NCBI GenBank assembly: GCA_046296435.1
Contig: JBKBLI010000005.1
Coordinates: forward strand, 1-64,000
Source: M3007 sp046296435
Lineage (GTDB): Bacteria; Bacteroidota; Bacteroidia; Chitinophagales; Saprospiraceae
DNA: 64,000 nt
Direction: 5' to 3'
A model generated the notes under the pieces. That model had not been told where the DNA came from, did not search any database, and saw only the letters and a program-made list of their open reading frames with translations. The number at the start of each line of letters is the position of its first letter. The stretch's first letter is position 1. Positions 17,009 to 24,241 of the stretch are shown here, piece by piece. A program made the position numbers and the translations under genes.

Positions 17009-17686
17009 CTATCTGAATGGGGAGTGGTCAAGATGCCTGCGCACCATGCGCTCCACGTAATAGAACGACCAGTATAGTCCCAAAACCCCAAATGCGGGCA
17101 GCCACGATGCCAGGCGCTGCAAAATCAACCAATCGTACAGCGCATGCGCGAGTATGGGCAGGGCAAAGGCAAGGCTTAGCGCACGGGCTGGGGACATGGG
17201 GCCAAACTTGGCCAAGCCCAGATAATAGCCTGAAATCACGGCAAACAGCAAGTGCGCAGGCATGGCCGACAACAAGCGAATCAGCAGCGATTCGGCCAGG
17301 GCGTCGCTATGAAGATACATCAGATTTTCGACCGAAGCAAATCCCATGCCGATCCACACGGCGTACACAATGCCGTCCATCGGCTCATCAAAAAATCGCC
17401 AGGGCCACACGAGCAGTCCGAAGACCGCTAATTTGACGCCCTCCTCAGGAAGCGCAATGGCCAGCAGGGCCTGAGCGCCCAGACGCAGAGGTTCCGTTTT
17501 TATATCGGCAAACAGATCCAACAACGCCGTAGAGATTGCGGCAAAGGCGAGTGCCGCCGCTGCGCCTCCTACATAACCCAAGGCTAAAGGACCAAAGGGT
17601 TCGCGCTCATAATGATCTATGCGGTAGATCGCATAGCACACCAGAATACAAGGCAAAATGGCGACGGCATGATAAAAAAGCGTCAT
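17009..17686 (-). CDS. PrsW-family intramembrane metalloprotease
   Basis: A 225-residue multi-pass membrane protein of the PrsW/CAAX-like type. Catalytic signatures are LPEEGVKLAVFG (EExxK, glutamates 81-82), FDEPMDGIVYAVWIG with GFASVENL in the next helix, and two histidine helices (SAMPAHLLFAVISGYYLG and LAHALYDWLIL). In Bacillus PrsW starts cleavage of the anti-sigma factor RsiW; the target here is unknown because no sigma/anti-sigma pair is nearby. The ATG at 17686 lies 11 nt after the stop of the hydrolase gene, so it is the last gene of the glyA-pyrH cluster. Confidence 0.88.
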   Translation of the reverse strand: MTLFYHAVAILPCILVCYAIYRIDHYEREPFGPLALGYVGGAAAALAFAAISTALLDLFADIKTEPLRLGAQALLAIALPEEGVKLAVFGLLVWPWRFFDEPMDGIVYAVWIGMGFASVENLMYLHSDALAESLLIRLLSAMPAHLLFAVISGYYLGLAKFGPMSPARALSLAFALPILAHALYDWLILQRLASWLPAFGVLGLYWSFYYVERMVRRHLDHSPFR

Positions 17687-17697
17687 GGCTCACGGCT

Positions 17698-18489
17698 TCA
17701 TGAAGCGCTAAGGCAAAAAGCGTAGAAATCTGTAATGATTCGGGCCAGACGTTCCGGCGACTCATACATGCCCATATGTCCTGCGCCCTCTAAGCATTCC
17801 ACCTGACAAGTCGGGGGTAGGATAGCGGCGCGCAAGGCGATTTCGTAGGGTATGAGCGCGTCGCGCTCGCCGGCTACAACCAAGGCCGGGCAGGGCGACT
17901 TGCGGAGGGTGTCGCTGTGATCTTTGCGGGCGATCATGCCCTCCAGCGCTTGCACGAGGGCTTCTGTAGGGTATTGCCGGGCTTTGGCAATGAGGTCGGA
18001 GAGAATCTCCAGATGAGCGGCAATCCATTCGAGGTCGAACAATCCGGGAAATAATTGCGACAGGTAAGCGTCTTTTTTGCCCGAACGGAGCAGTTTAATC
18101 CCGCGCCGCCGGTTGGCGATGCGCATTTCGTCGTCGGCAAATGGGTGCGAGTGGATCAGCCCGACGCCGGACAAGGCGCCGGGGGTTTGCGACAAGACTT
18201 CGAGCGCGACGTATCCGCCCATCGAATGGCCGAGGAGGATGTAGCGCTTGATATCTAGCGACTGCAAAAGGTTAGTAACAGCGTCGGCATAAGCGTCAAT
18301 ACCTGCGCTTGGGGGTATGGGCGATTTGCCAAATCCGGGCAAATCAACCGCAAGTACGGGGATGTCAGATAATCGACCCCAGAATGTTTCTGTCCAGATG
18401 CGCAGATCTTCGCAAAAGCCATGGAGCAAGACCAAAGGCGGTTGGTTGATCCCGCTACCCAAAAGTGCGTTGTGTTGAAAATACAACAT
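17698..18489 (-). CDS. Alpha/beta-fold hydrolase
   Basis: A 263-residue cytosolic hydrolase. Motifs: the oxyanion region LVLLHGFCED, the nucleophile elbow LGHSMGGYVAL (serine in GHSMG), a catalytic aspartate in VVAGERDALIPY and the histidine in GAGHMGMYESPE. I chose the ATG at 18489, 17 nt after the pyrH stop, rather than the TTG at 18510 which overlaps it. Relatives include esterases and C-C hydrolases; the substrate is not predictable. It sits between pyrH and prsW in one transcript. Confidence 0.88.
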   Translation of the reverse strand: MLYFQHNALLGSGINQPPLVLLHGFCEDLRIWTETFWGRLSDIPVLAVDLPGFGKSPIPPSAGIDAYADAVTNLLQSLDIKRYILLGHSMGGYVALEVLSQTPGALSGVGLIHSHPFADDEMRIANRRRGIKLLRSGKKDAYLSQLFPGLFDLEWIAAHLEILSDLIAKARQYPTEALVQALEGMIARKDHSDTLRKSPCPALVVAGERDALIPYEIALRAAILPPTCQVECLEGAGHMGMYESPERLARIITDFYAFCLSAS

Positions 18490-18506
18490 GCGGGTCAGTT
18501 CAGAAA

Positions 18507-19217
18507 TCAATGAACGATCGTGCCTACGTCTTCACCCAGGGCGATGCGGCGCAGGTTGTCCGGTTGGTTGATGTCAAAAACGATGATCGGCATGTTATTC
18601 TCTTTGCAGAGGGTAAAGGCTGTCATGTCCATCACCTCCAGGCCCATGCTAATCACCTTGGCAAAAGTCAACTTGTCAAAGCGTATGGCGTCCGGATCTT
18701 TTTCGGGGTCGGCAGTGTAAATACCGTCCACGCGGGTGCCTTTGAGGATGACATCGGCTTTGATCTCGCTGGCCCGGAGAGCCGCGGCGCTGTCTGTCGT
18801 GAAGAACGGATTACCTGTGCCTGCCGCGCAGATAACCACCCGACCTTTTTCGAGGTGTCGTATGGCCCTGCGACGGATGTAGGGTTCGGCCACGCTTTCC
18901 ATCTTGAGGGCGGTCATGAGGCGGGTGAACACGCCGATGCTTTCCAGCGCGCTTTGCAGGGCCAATCCGTTGATCACCGTAGCCAGCATGCCCATGTAGT
19001 CGCCAGTCACCGGCTCAATGCCCGTCTCTTCGGCTTGCAGCCCGCGAAAGATGTTGCCGCCGCCAATGATTACAGCTACTTCGGCGCCCATGGTCTGAAT
19101 TTCTTTGATCTGGTGAGCGTAATGTTGGAGCATGTTGGGTTCGATACCATACTGCTGAGATCCCATTAGACTCTCTCCAGATAATTTGAGGAGAATTCTT
19201 TTGTACTTCAACGCCAT
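18507..19217 (-). CDS. pyrH: UMP kinase
   Basis: A 236-residue hexameric UMP kinase that makes UDP from UMP and ATP. The typical N-terminus YKRILLKLSGESLMG, the GGGNIFRG nucleotide loop, GDYMGMLATVINGLALQ and the DVILKGTRVDGIYTADPEK region match bacterial PyrH throughout. The start is 25 nt after the glyA stop. The common partner frr (ribosome recycling factor) is not next to it here. Confidence 0.97.
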   Translation of the reverse strand: MALKYKRILLKLSGESLMGSQQYGIEPNMLQHYAHQIKEIQTMGAEVAVIIGGGNIFRGLQAEETGIEPVTGDYMGMLATVINGLALQSALESIGVFTRLMTALKMESVAEPYIRRRAIRHLEKGRVVICAAGTGNPFFTTDSAAALRASEIKADVILKGTRVDGIYTADPEKDPDAIRFDKLTFAKVISMGLEVMDMTAFTLCKENNMPIIVFDINQPDNLRRIALGEDVGTIVH

Positions 19218-19242
19218 AGCATGTTTTTGTTGAAAAAAGGAT

Positions 19243-20523
19243 TCAGGCGGGTATATTGTTTGAATAAAGCGGATGCGCGTACATGAATTCGTTGACCGCT
19301 TTTTTTACGGATTGGCAGCGTCCAGCGTCGTCCGGATGGCTGAGCGCTTCGTCGATCCACGCGACCACTTGCCGACAATCGTCTTCAAGCAAACCGCGCG
19401 TGGTGATCGCGGCGGCGCCGATGCGGATACCGGAGGTCGTCATGGGGGGCTGTGGATCGAAGGGTATCATGTTTTTGTTGACCGTGATATCGGCGGCGCC
19501 CAGGACGTGCTCGGCTGTTTTTCCGGTGATGTTTTTGCTGCGCAGGTCGATGAGCATCAGGTGATTGTCCGTGCCGCCTGATATGATGTCATATCCGCGG
19601 TTTACAAATTCGGCAGCCATGGCCTGTGCGTTACGGATGATTTGCTGGCCATATGCCTTGAACGCCGGTTGCAGCGCTTCGCCAAAAGCCACGGCTTTGG
19701 CGGCTATGACATGCTCCAATGGCCCGCCCTGCATGCCGGGGAATACGCCGCTGTCCAGAATGGCTGACATTTTGATCGGCGTTCCCTTTTTGGTGACGCG
19801 GCCCCAAGGATTATCAAAATCGCTACCCATCATGATGATGCCGCCGCGCGGCCCCCGGAGCGTTTTGTGGGTTGTGCTGGTCACGATGTGGCAGTGGGGC
19901 AGGGGATCGTTGAGCAGGCGGGCGGCAATCAGACCCGCAGGGTGTGCGATATCAGCCAGCAACAAAGCGCCTACCTGATCGGCTATGGCCCTGAAGCGCG
20001 CATAATCCCAATCGCGCGAATACGCAGAAGCGCCGCAAATTATCAATTTGGGGCGCTCCTGTAAGGCAATCTCTTCTACTTTATCCATGTCGATCAGGCC
20101 GCTGTCCGGTTCGACGCCGTAGAAGGACGGATCATACACCTTGCCGGAATAATTGACCGGCGAGCCGTGCGACAGGTGACCGCCGTGGGCCAAATTGAAT
20201 CCCAAAATCTTGTCGCCCGGTTGGAGGCAGGCCAAAAAAACGGCGGCGTTGGCTTGCGCGCCTGAGTGCGGCTGCACATTGACCCACGCGGCGCCGAATA
20301 GCGCCTTCAGGCGGTCGATGGCCAGTTGTTCGACCTCGTCCACCACCTCGCAACCGCCGTAATACCGGCGACCGGGGTAGCCTTCTGCATATTTATTTGT
20401 CAGGCAGGAGCCCATAGCCGCCATCACGGCCGGGCTGGCGAAGTTTTCGGAGGCAATCAGTTCCAGACCGCGGCTTTGACGGTCGTACTCTTTCTGGATG
20501 AGTGAAAATACGATATCAGACAT
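19243..20523 (-). CDS. glyA: Serine hydroxymethyltransferase
   Basis: 426 residues. It interconverts serine and glycine while charging tetrahydrofolate with a one-carbon unit; the PLP cofactor binds the lysine in VTSTTHKTLRGPRGG (about residue 220). LIASENFASPAVM, then KYAEGYPGRRYYGG and DIAHPAGLIA are diagnostic. The ATG at 20523 is preferred to the upstream one at 20544, because the -7 promoter element (20542-20549) overlaps the latter. It is first in the glyA-pyrH-hydrolase-prsW cluster. Confidence 0.97.
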   Translation of the reverse strand: MSDIVFSLIQKEYDRQSRGLELIASENFASPAVMAAMGSCLTNKYAEGYPGRRYYGGCEVVDEVEQLAIDRLKALFGAAWVNVQPHSGAQANAAVFLACLQPGDKILGFNLAHGGHLSHGSPVNYSGKVYDPSFYGVEPDSGLIDMDKVEEIALQERPKLIICGASAYSRDWDYARFRAIADQVGALLLADIAHPAGLIAARLLNDPLPHCHIVTSTTHKTLRGPRGGIIMMGSDFDNPWGRVTKKGTPIKMSAILDSGVFPGMQGGPLEHVIAAKAVAFGEALQPAFKAYGQQIIRNAQAMAAEFVNRGYDIISGGTDNHLMLIDLRSKNITGKTAEHVLGAADITVNKNMIPFDPQPPMTTSGIRIGAAAITTRGLLEDDCRQVVAWIDEALSHPDDAGRCQSVKKAVNEFMYAHPLYSNNIPA

Positions 20524-20541
20524 GAGGATCAAATTGACGCG

Positions 20542-20573
20542 CAAAGGTAGCGCGTTTTGGCGAGTACTGGCAA
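20542..20573 (-). promoter_or_regulatory. Promoter of the glyA cluster
   Basis: TACCTTTG on the minus strand (CAAAGGTA 20542-20549) and TTG (CAA 20571-20573) 21 nt upstream. Predicted leader about 13 nt. The -33 element coincides with the T-tract of a terminator pointing the same way. Confidence 0.6.
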
Positions 20574-20605
20574 AAAAAAAGCGCGGCCCTCTTTTGGGCC
20601 GCGCT
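20571..20605 (-). terminator. Minus-strand terminator without an obvious upstream gene
   Basis: A 10-bp GC-rich stem (agcgcggccc 20580-20589 with gggccgcgct 20596-20605) and a 6-nt loop; on the minus strand it is followed by an uninterrupted T run (A-run 20572-20580). It cannot serve glyA, which begins downstream of it, so some transcript must arrive from the right. Confidence 0.85.
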
Positions 20606-20677
20606 CGGATTTCCCGTATATAATCTCATGAAAAGTGTCTGTGCTGTTGGTCAACTCGCGCGACTACTGCCTGTTGA
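20571..20677 (-). ncRNA. Candidate small RNA
   Basis: The orphan terminator at 20571-20605 implies a minus-strand transcript with no protein gene. About 85 nt upstream lies a near-consensus -7 box, CACCTTTG (CAAAGGTG 20683-20690). The RNA would be about 107 nt: a 5' hairpin with GTCAAC/GTTGAC arms (20673-20678 and 20650-20655), an AU-rich single-stranded middle, and the terminator hairpin. I do not recognise 6S, SRP or another known family. The weak promoter keeps the confidence low. Confidence 0.35.
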
Positions 20678-20699
20678 CGCTACAAAGGTGCGACAAGTC

Positions 20700-20930
20700 A
20701 CCGACATGAAAAGGTACAAAAAATAGGTTTTGTTGAGTTGTTTTTTTTTATTTTTTTGATCTAAATCGCATTGAAAAGGTGTAAAATAAACATTTTTTTA
20801 CTTTTTTTTCGAAAAAAACAAGGATCTAAAAGTGTTTTTGTTGAAAAAAATAACAAAAAATTGGTACCGTTTTTTTAAAAAAATTAGCAAATTTTAAATT
20901 TTATTCAGATAAAAACGCTTCCGAACGCTC
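20700..20930. other. Extremely AT-rich island
   Basis: Long T and A runs dominate, including tttttttttatttttttg and the palindrome ttttttcgaaaaaa at 20804-20817. No coding frame. It might be bent DNA, a nucleoid-protein site or simply a relaxed intergenic region; I see no DnaA-box cluster that would make it an origin. Confidence 0.6.
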
Positions 20931-21080
20931 AACGATCGCGCCGCTTGCTAAAAATTGGTTGCAAAAAAAGTCCTCAGCGGTTGGCGTTGCCTATCCGTTT
21001 GTTATACTCGCGCCCGAAAACTCACTCTTCCCTGTACGCGTCATGGGAGCCTTCCGTTTTCTCGCAAAAACCATGTCGCC

Positions 21081-21127
21081 GCGCTCTTTGCGTGAAAGAT
21101 CTTTGCGGCCTTTGCGTGAGAATTACA
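21081..21127 (+). repeat. Clustered CTTTGCG motifs
   Basis: Three closely spaced copies of CTTTGCG[TG] (ctctttgcgtgaaag, atctttgcgg, cctttgcgtgag) occur within 47 bases upstream of the VCBS-repeat gene. Reads like a short dispersed intergenic repeat unit; no coding frame uses it convincingly. The remainder of 20931-21297 shows nothing else. Confidence 0.5.
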
Positions 21128-21297
21128 AAGGGCGGGAGGCCTGCGCCCGCTCTGCACGCCCCCCTCTCCCCTGAAAGAGATCGGGGCAGCGGCGCGAGAT
21201 CCGCGTATGCTCAATGATGAGTCGGCGCGTGCATTTGCAATTATTGCCAGTATGGTCCACTTTGCTTTTTTGTATTTTTCATCCTGTATTCAGACGC

Positions 21298-21305
21298 TAC
21301 CTTTG
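21298..21305 (+). promoter_or_regulatory. -7 element of the VCBS-repeat gene
   Basis: TACCTTTG ends 22 nt before the ATG at 21327, giving a leader of about 15 nt. It lies inside the longer open frame starting at 21207, which supports the later start. Confidence 0.5.
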
Positions 21306-21326
21306 TGCCAAAATCTTCTTTTTTTT

Positions 21327-23612
21327 ATGACTTGTAAAGAATTTGGCCTTGTCGTCACTGTGGCGTTTAGTTGGCTTCATGGGGCCTGGGGTCAGGGAGC
21401 CATCCCTTTTGAACGAGCGACATTTCCGGTTGCGCAATTGGGGCAGTCTTTGCGTTTTCCGTTTGCCGGCGGGCTGAATGCGCCGCAACTTTGGCCGGCC
21501 GATCTCAACAACGACGGCTTGGATGATCTTGTCGTCTTCGACCGGGTGGGCGACTATGTTTTGACCTTTATCAACAACGGCGCGCAGGGCGATGCGGCCT
21601 ACGACTATGCGCCCGATTATGCGCGGCACTTTCCGCTGATCTTGCACTTTATGGTGATGCGGGACTACAACGCCGACGGCGCTATGGATATTTTTTGCGC
21701 CAGCACCGATCCCGGAACCAATGAAATGCAAGTATTTCGCGGATATTACGAACAGGATACGCTCAAGTTTGCGCCTTATTTGTTTCAATATTCGGGTTGT
21801 TCAACTTGCGACCCCCGATACATATATTATCCGTCGTCGCAGCCCGGGTTTTGGTTCAACATGGCGATAGCCGAGACGGATATCCCCGCCGTTGAGGATA
21901 TCGACGGCGACGGCGATTTAGACATACTTATTTTTGATTTCATCGTCGGGGGGCATATCTTATGGATTCGAAACATGTCGGTCGAGAAGAACCTCGGTAT
22001 CGACAACATGCGGTTCGAGCTTTGGGACGACTGCTGGGGGCGATTTTACGAGAGCGGGTTTTTGGCGTGTTACTGCGATCTGAGCGCTTCGCCCGACCTA
22101 TGCGCCAATCCGTTCAACGGGCCGACGGCGGTCGAGCGGGACAAACGGCATCCGGGTTCGACCATTTTGGCCATCGACCTGGATGGCAACGGGTTGAAAG
22201 ACCTGCTGCTTGGCGATGTGTCGTTTGATTGTATCAACGCGCTTTACAACCACGGCGCCAGTTTTTCTGCCTGGATGAGCCAGCAGGACACCGCATTCCC
22301 TCAATACGACACGCCGGTCAAACTTTTTCAGTTTCCGGCTATGTTCAGTCTGGACGCCGACAACGACGGCTTGCGAGACCTGATTGCGGCCCCTGCCAAT
22401 AAGACCATCTCAGAGGATCGCCAAAATGTATGGGTCTATCGCAACCAAGGCGGCGCGCCGGGCGTTGGCAATTATTCGCTCAACTCCAAACGGTTTCTGG
22501 TAGGCGATATGATCGATGTAGGCAGCGGCGCTCATCCGGCTATTGCGGATGTGAACGGCGACGGACTGCTGGATTTGGTGGTCGGCAACGCCGGCTTTTT
22601 CACGGTCGGCAAACCCGACAACAGCCGGCTGGTGTTGTATCTGAATACAGGCACGCCGACGGCCCCAGCCTTTACGCTGGCGGATGAGGATTGGTTGCAG
22701 TTCTCGCAGTTGGCCAATTTCGACAGTGAATTTTCGCCTGCTTTTGGCGATTTAGACGGCGACGGCGATCTGGACCTGATCGTAGGCGGAGCCATTGGGG
22801 GGCTGTATTGCTACTTCAACAGCGCCGGTCCGGGGCAAGCGATGAACCTTACGCGCGACTTCAACCCCATGTGGTGGGATATGCGCCGGGGTATTATTGC
22901 CGCGCCGTATATCGTGGATCTCGACGGCGACGGCAAAGCAGATATCCTGACCGGCAAGCGCAACGGGCGCATCAGTTTTTACAAAAACATCGGCGCTCCC
23001 GGGGCGCCGGTATTCGATACAGATCCCACGATTCTGAACCTGGGCAACGTGAGCGCGGTGCCTCCGAACGATTTTGTGGGCTTTGCGACGCCTGTCGTGG
23101 TGCCCCAAAACGGCAAAAACCTGCTCGTGAGCGGTTCTCAGAGCGGTCGTCTGATTCTTTGGGACGACGTGAGCGCCAGCGCAAGCCCTTTCACACAGAT
23201 TACGCAGAATATGGGCGGTATTCGCGTGGGCAACCGCAGCCATCCGGCCTTTGCGGATCTGGACGGCGACGGTTATCTGGAGGCCGTAGTCGGCAACCTG
23301 CGCGGCGGTCTGGAATTGTTCAGGACCGGCTTGACGGCGGCATCCAGTTCGCTCGCGCCCACGCCCCAGGCCCCGCGCCTGGCCCTTGCCCTGTACCCCA
23401 ACCCCGCCGCCGACGCGGCGTGGGCGCAGTCGCAGTTTGCCGGCGAAAAACGCTGGCGCCTGTACAATTTGCAAGGGCTGCTATTGGCCTCGGGCGTAGG
23501 CGCGGACGGCTCCTCTTTTCGCATCGATCTGGCCGGATTGCCGCCGGATTTGTATGTGGTAGAGGCGGTATCGAAAGGGGGCGTAGAGATCGGCCGCGTG
23601 CTCAAGCGCTGA
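21327..23612 (+). CDS. Secreted FG-GAP/VCBS-repeat protein with T9SS sorting domain
   Basis: 761 residues. The start at 21327 gives a signal peptide (MTCKEFGLVVTVAFSW, then GAWGQ). The body is a beta-propeller-type array of at least nine calcium-binding loops of the form DxNxDGxxD: DLNNDGLDD, DYNADGAMD, DIDGDGDLD, DLDGNGLKD, DADNDGLRD, DVNGDGLLD, DLDGDGDLD, DLDGDGKAD, DLDGDGYLE. A cluster of cysteines (GCSTCDP, CYCDLSASPDLC) sits in the first third. The C-terminus is a type A sorting domain (LALYPNPAAD, LYNLQGLLLAS, LPPDLYVVEA). Such proteins are exported by T9SS to the surface; adhesion or polymer binding is the usual guess. Convergent with the response regulator. Confidence 0.9.
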   Translation: MTCKEFGLVVTVAFSWLHGAWGQGAIPFERATFPVAQLGQSLRFPFAGGLNAPQLWPADLNNDGLDDLVVFDRVGDYVLTFINNGAQGDAAYDYAPDYARHFPLILHFMVMRDYNADGAMDIFCASTDPGTNEMQVFRGYYEQDTLKFAPYLFQYSGCSTCDPRYIYYPSSQPGFWFNMAIAETDIPAVEDIDGDGDLDILIFDFIVGGHILWIRNMSVEKNLGIDNMRFELWDDCWGRFYESGFLACYCDLSASPDLCANPFNGPTAVERDKRHPGSTILAIDLDGNGLKDLLLGDVSFDCINALYNHGASFSAWMSQQDTAFPQYDTPVKLFQFPAMFSLDADNDGLRDLIAAPANKTISEDRQNVWVYRNQGGAPGVGNYSLNSKRFLVGDMIDVGSGAHPAIADVNGDGLLDLVVGNAGFFTVGKPDNSRLVLYLNTGTPTAPAFTLADEDWLQFSQLANFDSEFSPAFGDLDGDGDLDLIVGGAIGGLYCYFNSAGPGQAMNLTRDFNPMWWDMRRGIIAAPYIVDLDGDGKADILTGKRNGRISFYKNIGAPGAPVFDTDPTILNLGNVSAVPPNDFVGFATPVVVPQNGKNLLVSGSQSGRLILWDDVSASASPFTQITQNMGGIRVGNRSHPAFADLDGDGYLEAVVGNLRGGLELFRTGLTAASSSLAPTPQAPRLALALYPNPAADAAWAQSQFAGEKRWRLYNLQGLLLASGVGADGSSFRIDLAGLPPDLYVVEAVSKGGVEIGRVLKR

Positions 23613-23626
23613 AAGGGTGCGGCGCA

Positions 23627-24241
23627 TCAGCGCATGCCGGCTACTTTGTGCATGGCTGAGCTGCGGTTGGGCGCGTCCAGTTTGGCCAGTATCTGTCGCA
23701 CGTGTGTTTTGATGGTATTTTCGGAGACAAATTGTTTTTCGGCGATTTGCTTATTGTTTAGTCCGGTGCACAGATCGCACAGCACTTCGTATTCTCTGGG
23801 ACTAAGGGGTTCGAGCGCGTGCTTGTTGACGACTTCGAGATCGGGCGTCTTGCCGGGTTTGTTTTCATGCGCGAATCGATATAGCGCGACTTCCAATGCG
23901 CCGAGCAGTTCCGCCTCCGAAAAGGGCTTCAGCACATATCCGTATGGCATGGTTTTTTTGGCCTCGTCGATGACGCCCCGGTCGCCGTACGAGGTGAGGA
24001 AAAGAAACGGGATTTTGTATTTTTCGTGGATGATGCGGCCCAGGTCGATGCCGTTTTGGGGGCCTTTGATGTTGATATCCAAGAGCGCCAGGTCGGGTTG
24101 TCGGATGGCCAGCAAATCCAATGCTTTGTCGCTGGAGTAAGCGACCCCGGCGACATGGTAGCCTATGTTTTGGAGAGTCTCGGCAATATCTTCTGCGATC
24201 AGCGGTTCGTCCTCCACGATGAGAATACGGATGTCTGTCAT
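23627..24241 (-). CDS. LuxR-type response regulator
   Basis: 204 residues. The receiver domain has the acidic pocket ED at 10-11, the phosphoacceptor aspartate 55 in LALLDINIKG, and lysine in YVLKPFSEAE. The C-terminal LuxR helix-turn-helix reads LSPREYEVLCDLCTGLNNKQ, with VSENTIKTHVRQILAKL as the DNA-binding part. The start overlaps the kinase stop by 4 nt (ATGA), which makes it the cognate output of that kinase. Target genes are unknown; the closely packed convergent VCBS gene is not obviously under its control. Confidence 0.93.
   Translation of the reverse strand: MTDIRILIVEDEPLIAEDIAETLQNIGYHVAGVAYSSDKALDLLAIRQPDLALLDINIKGPQNGIDLGRIIHEKYKIPFLFLTSYGDRGVIDEAKKTMPYGYVLKPFSEAELLGALEVALYRFAHENKPGKTPDLEVVNKHALEPLSPREYEVLCDLCTGLNNKQIAEKQFVSENTIKTHVRQILAKLDAPNRSSAMHKVAGMR

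Noticed and set aside
16300..17091. 263-residue open frame on the minus strand opposite the orphan gene
   Set aside because: Its translation is Arg/Gln/Ser-rich without domain pattern, it overlaps the PrsW coding end, and the promoters point to the plus-strand frame.
20700..20930. Origin of replication
   Set aside because: The stretch is AT-rich but I found no DnaA-box cluster, and neither dnaA nor dnaN is nearby.
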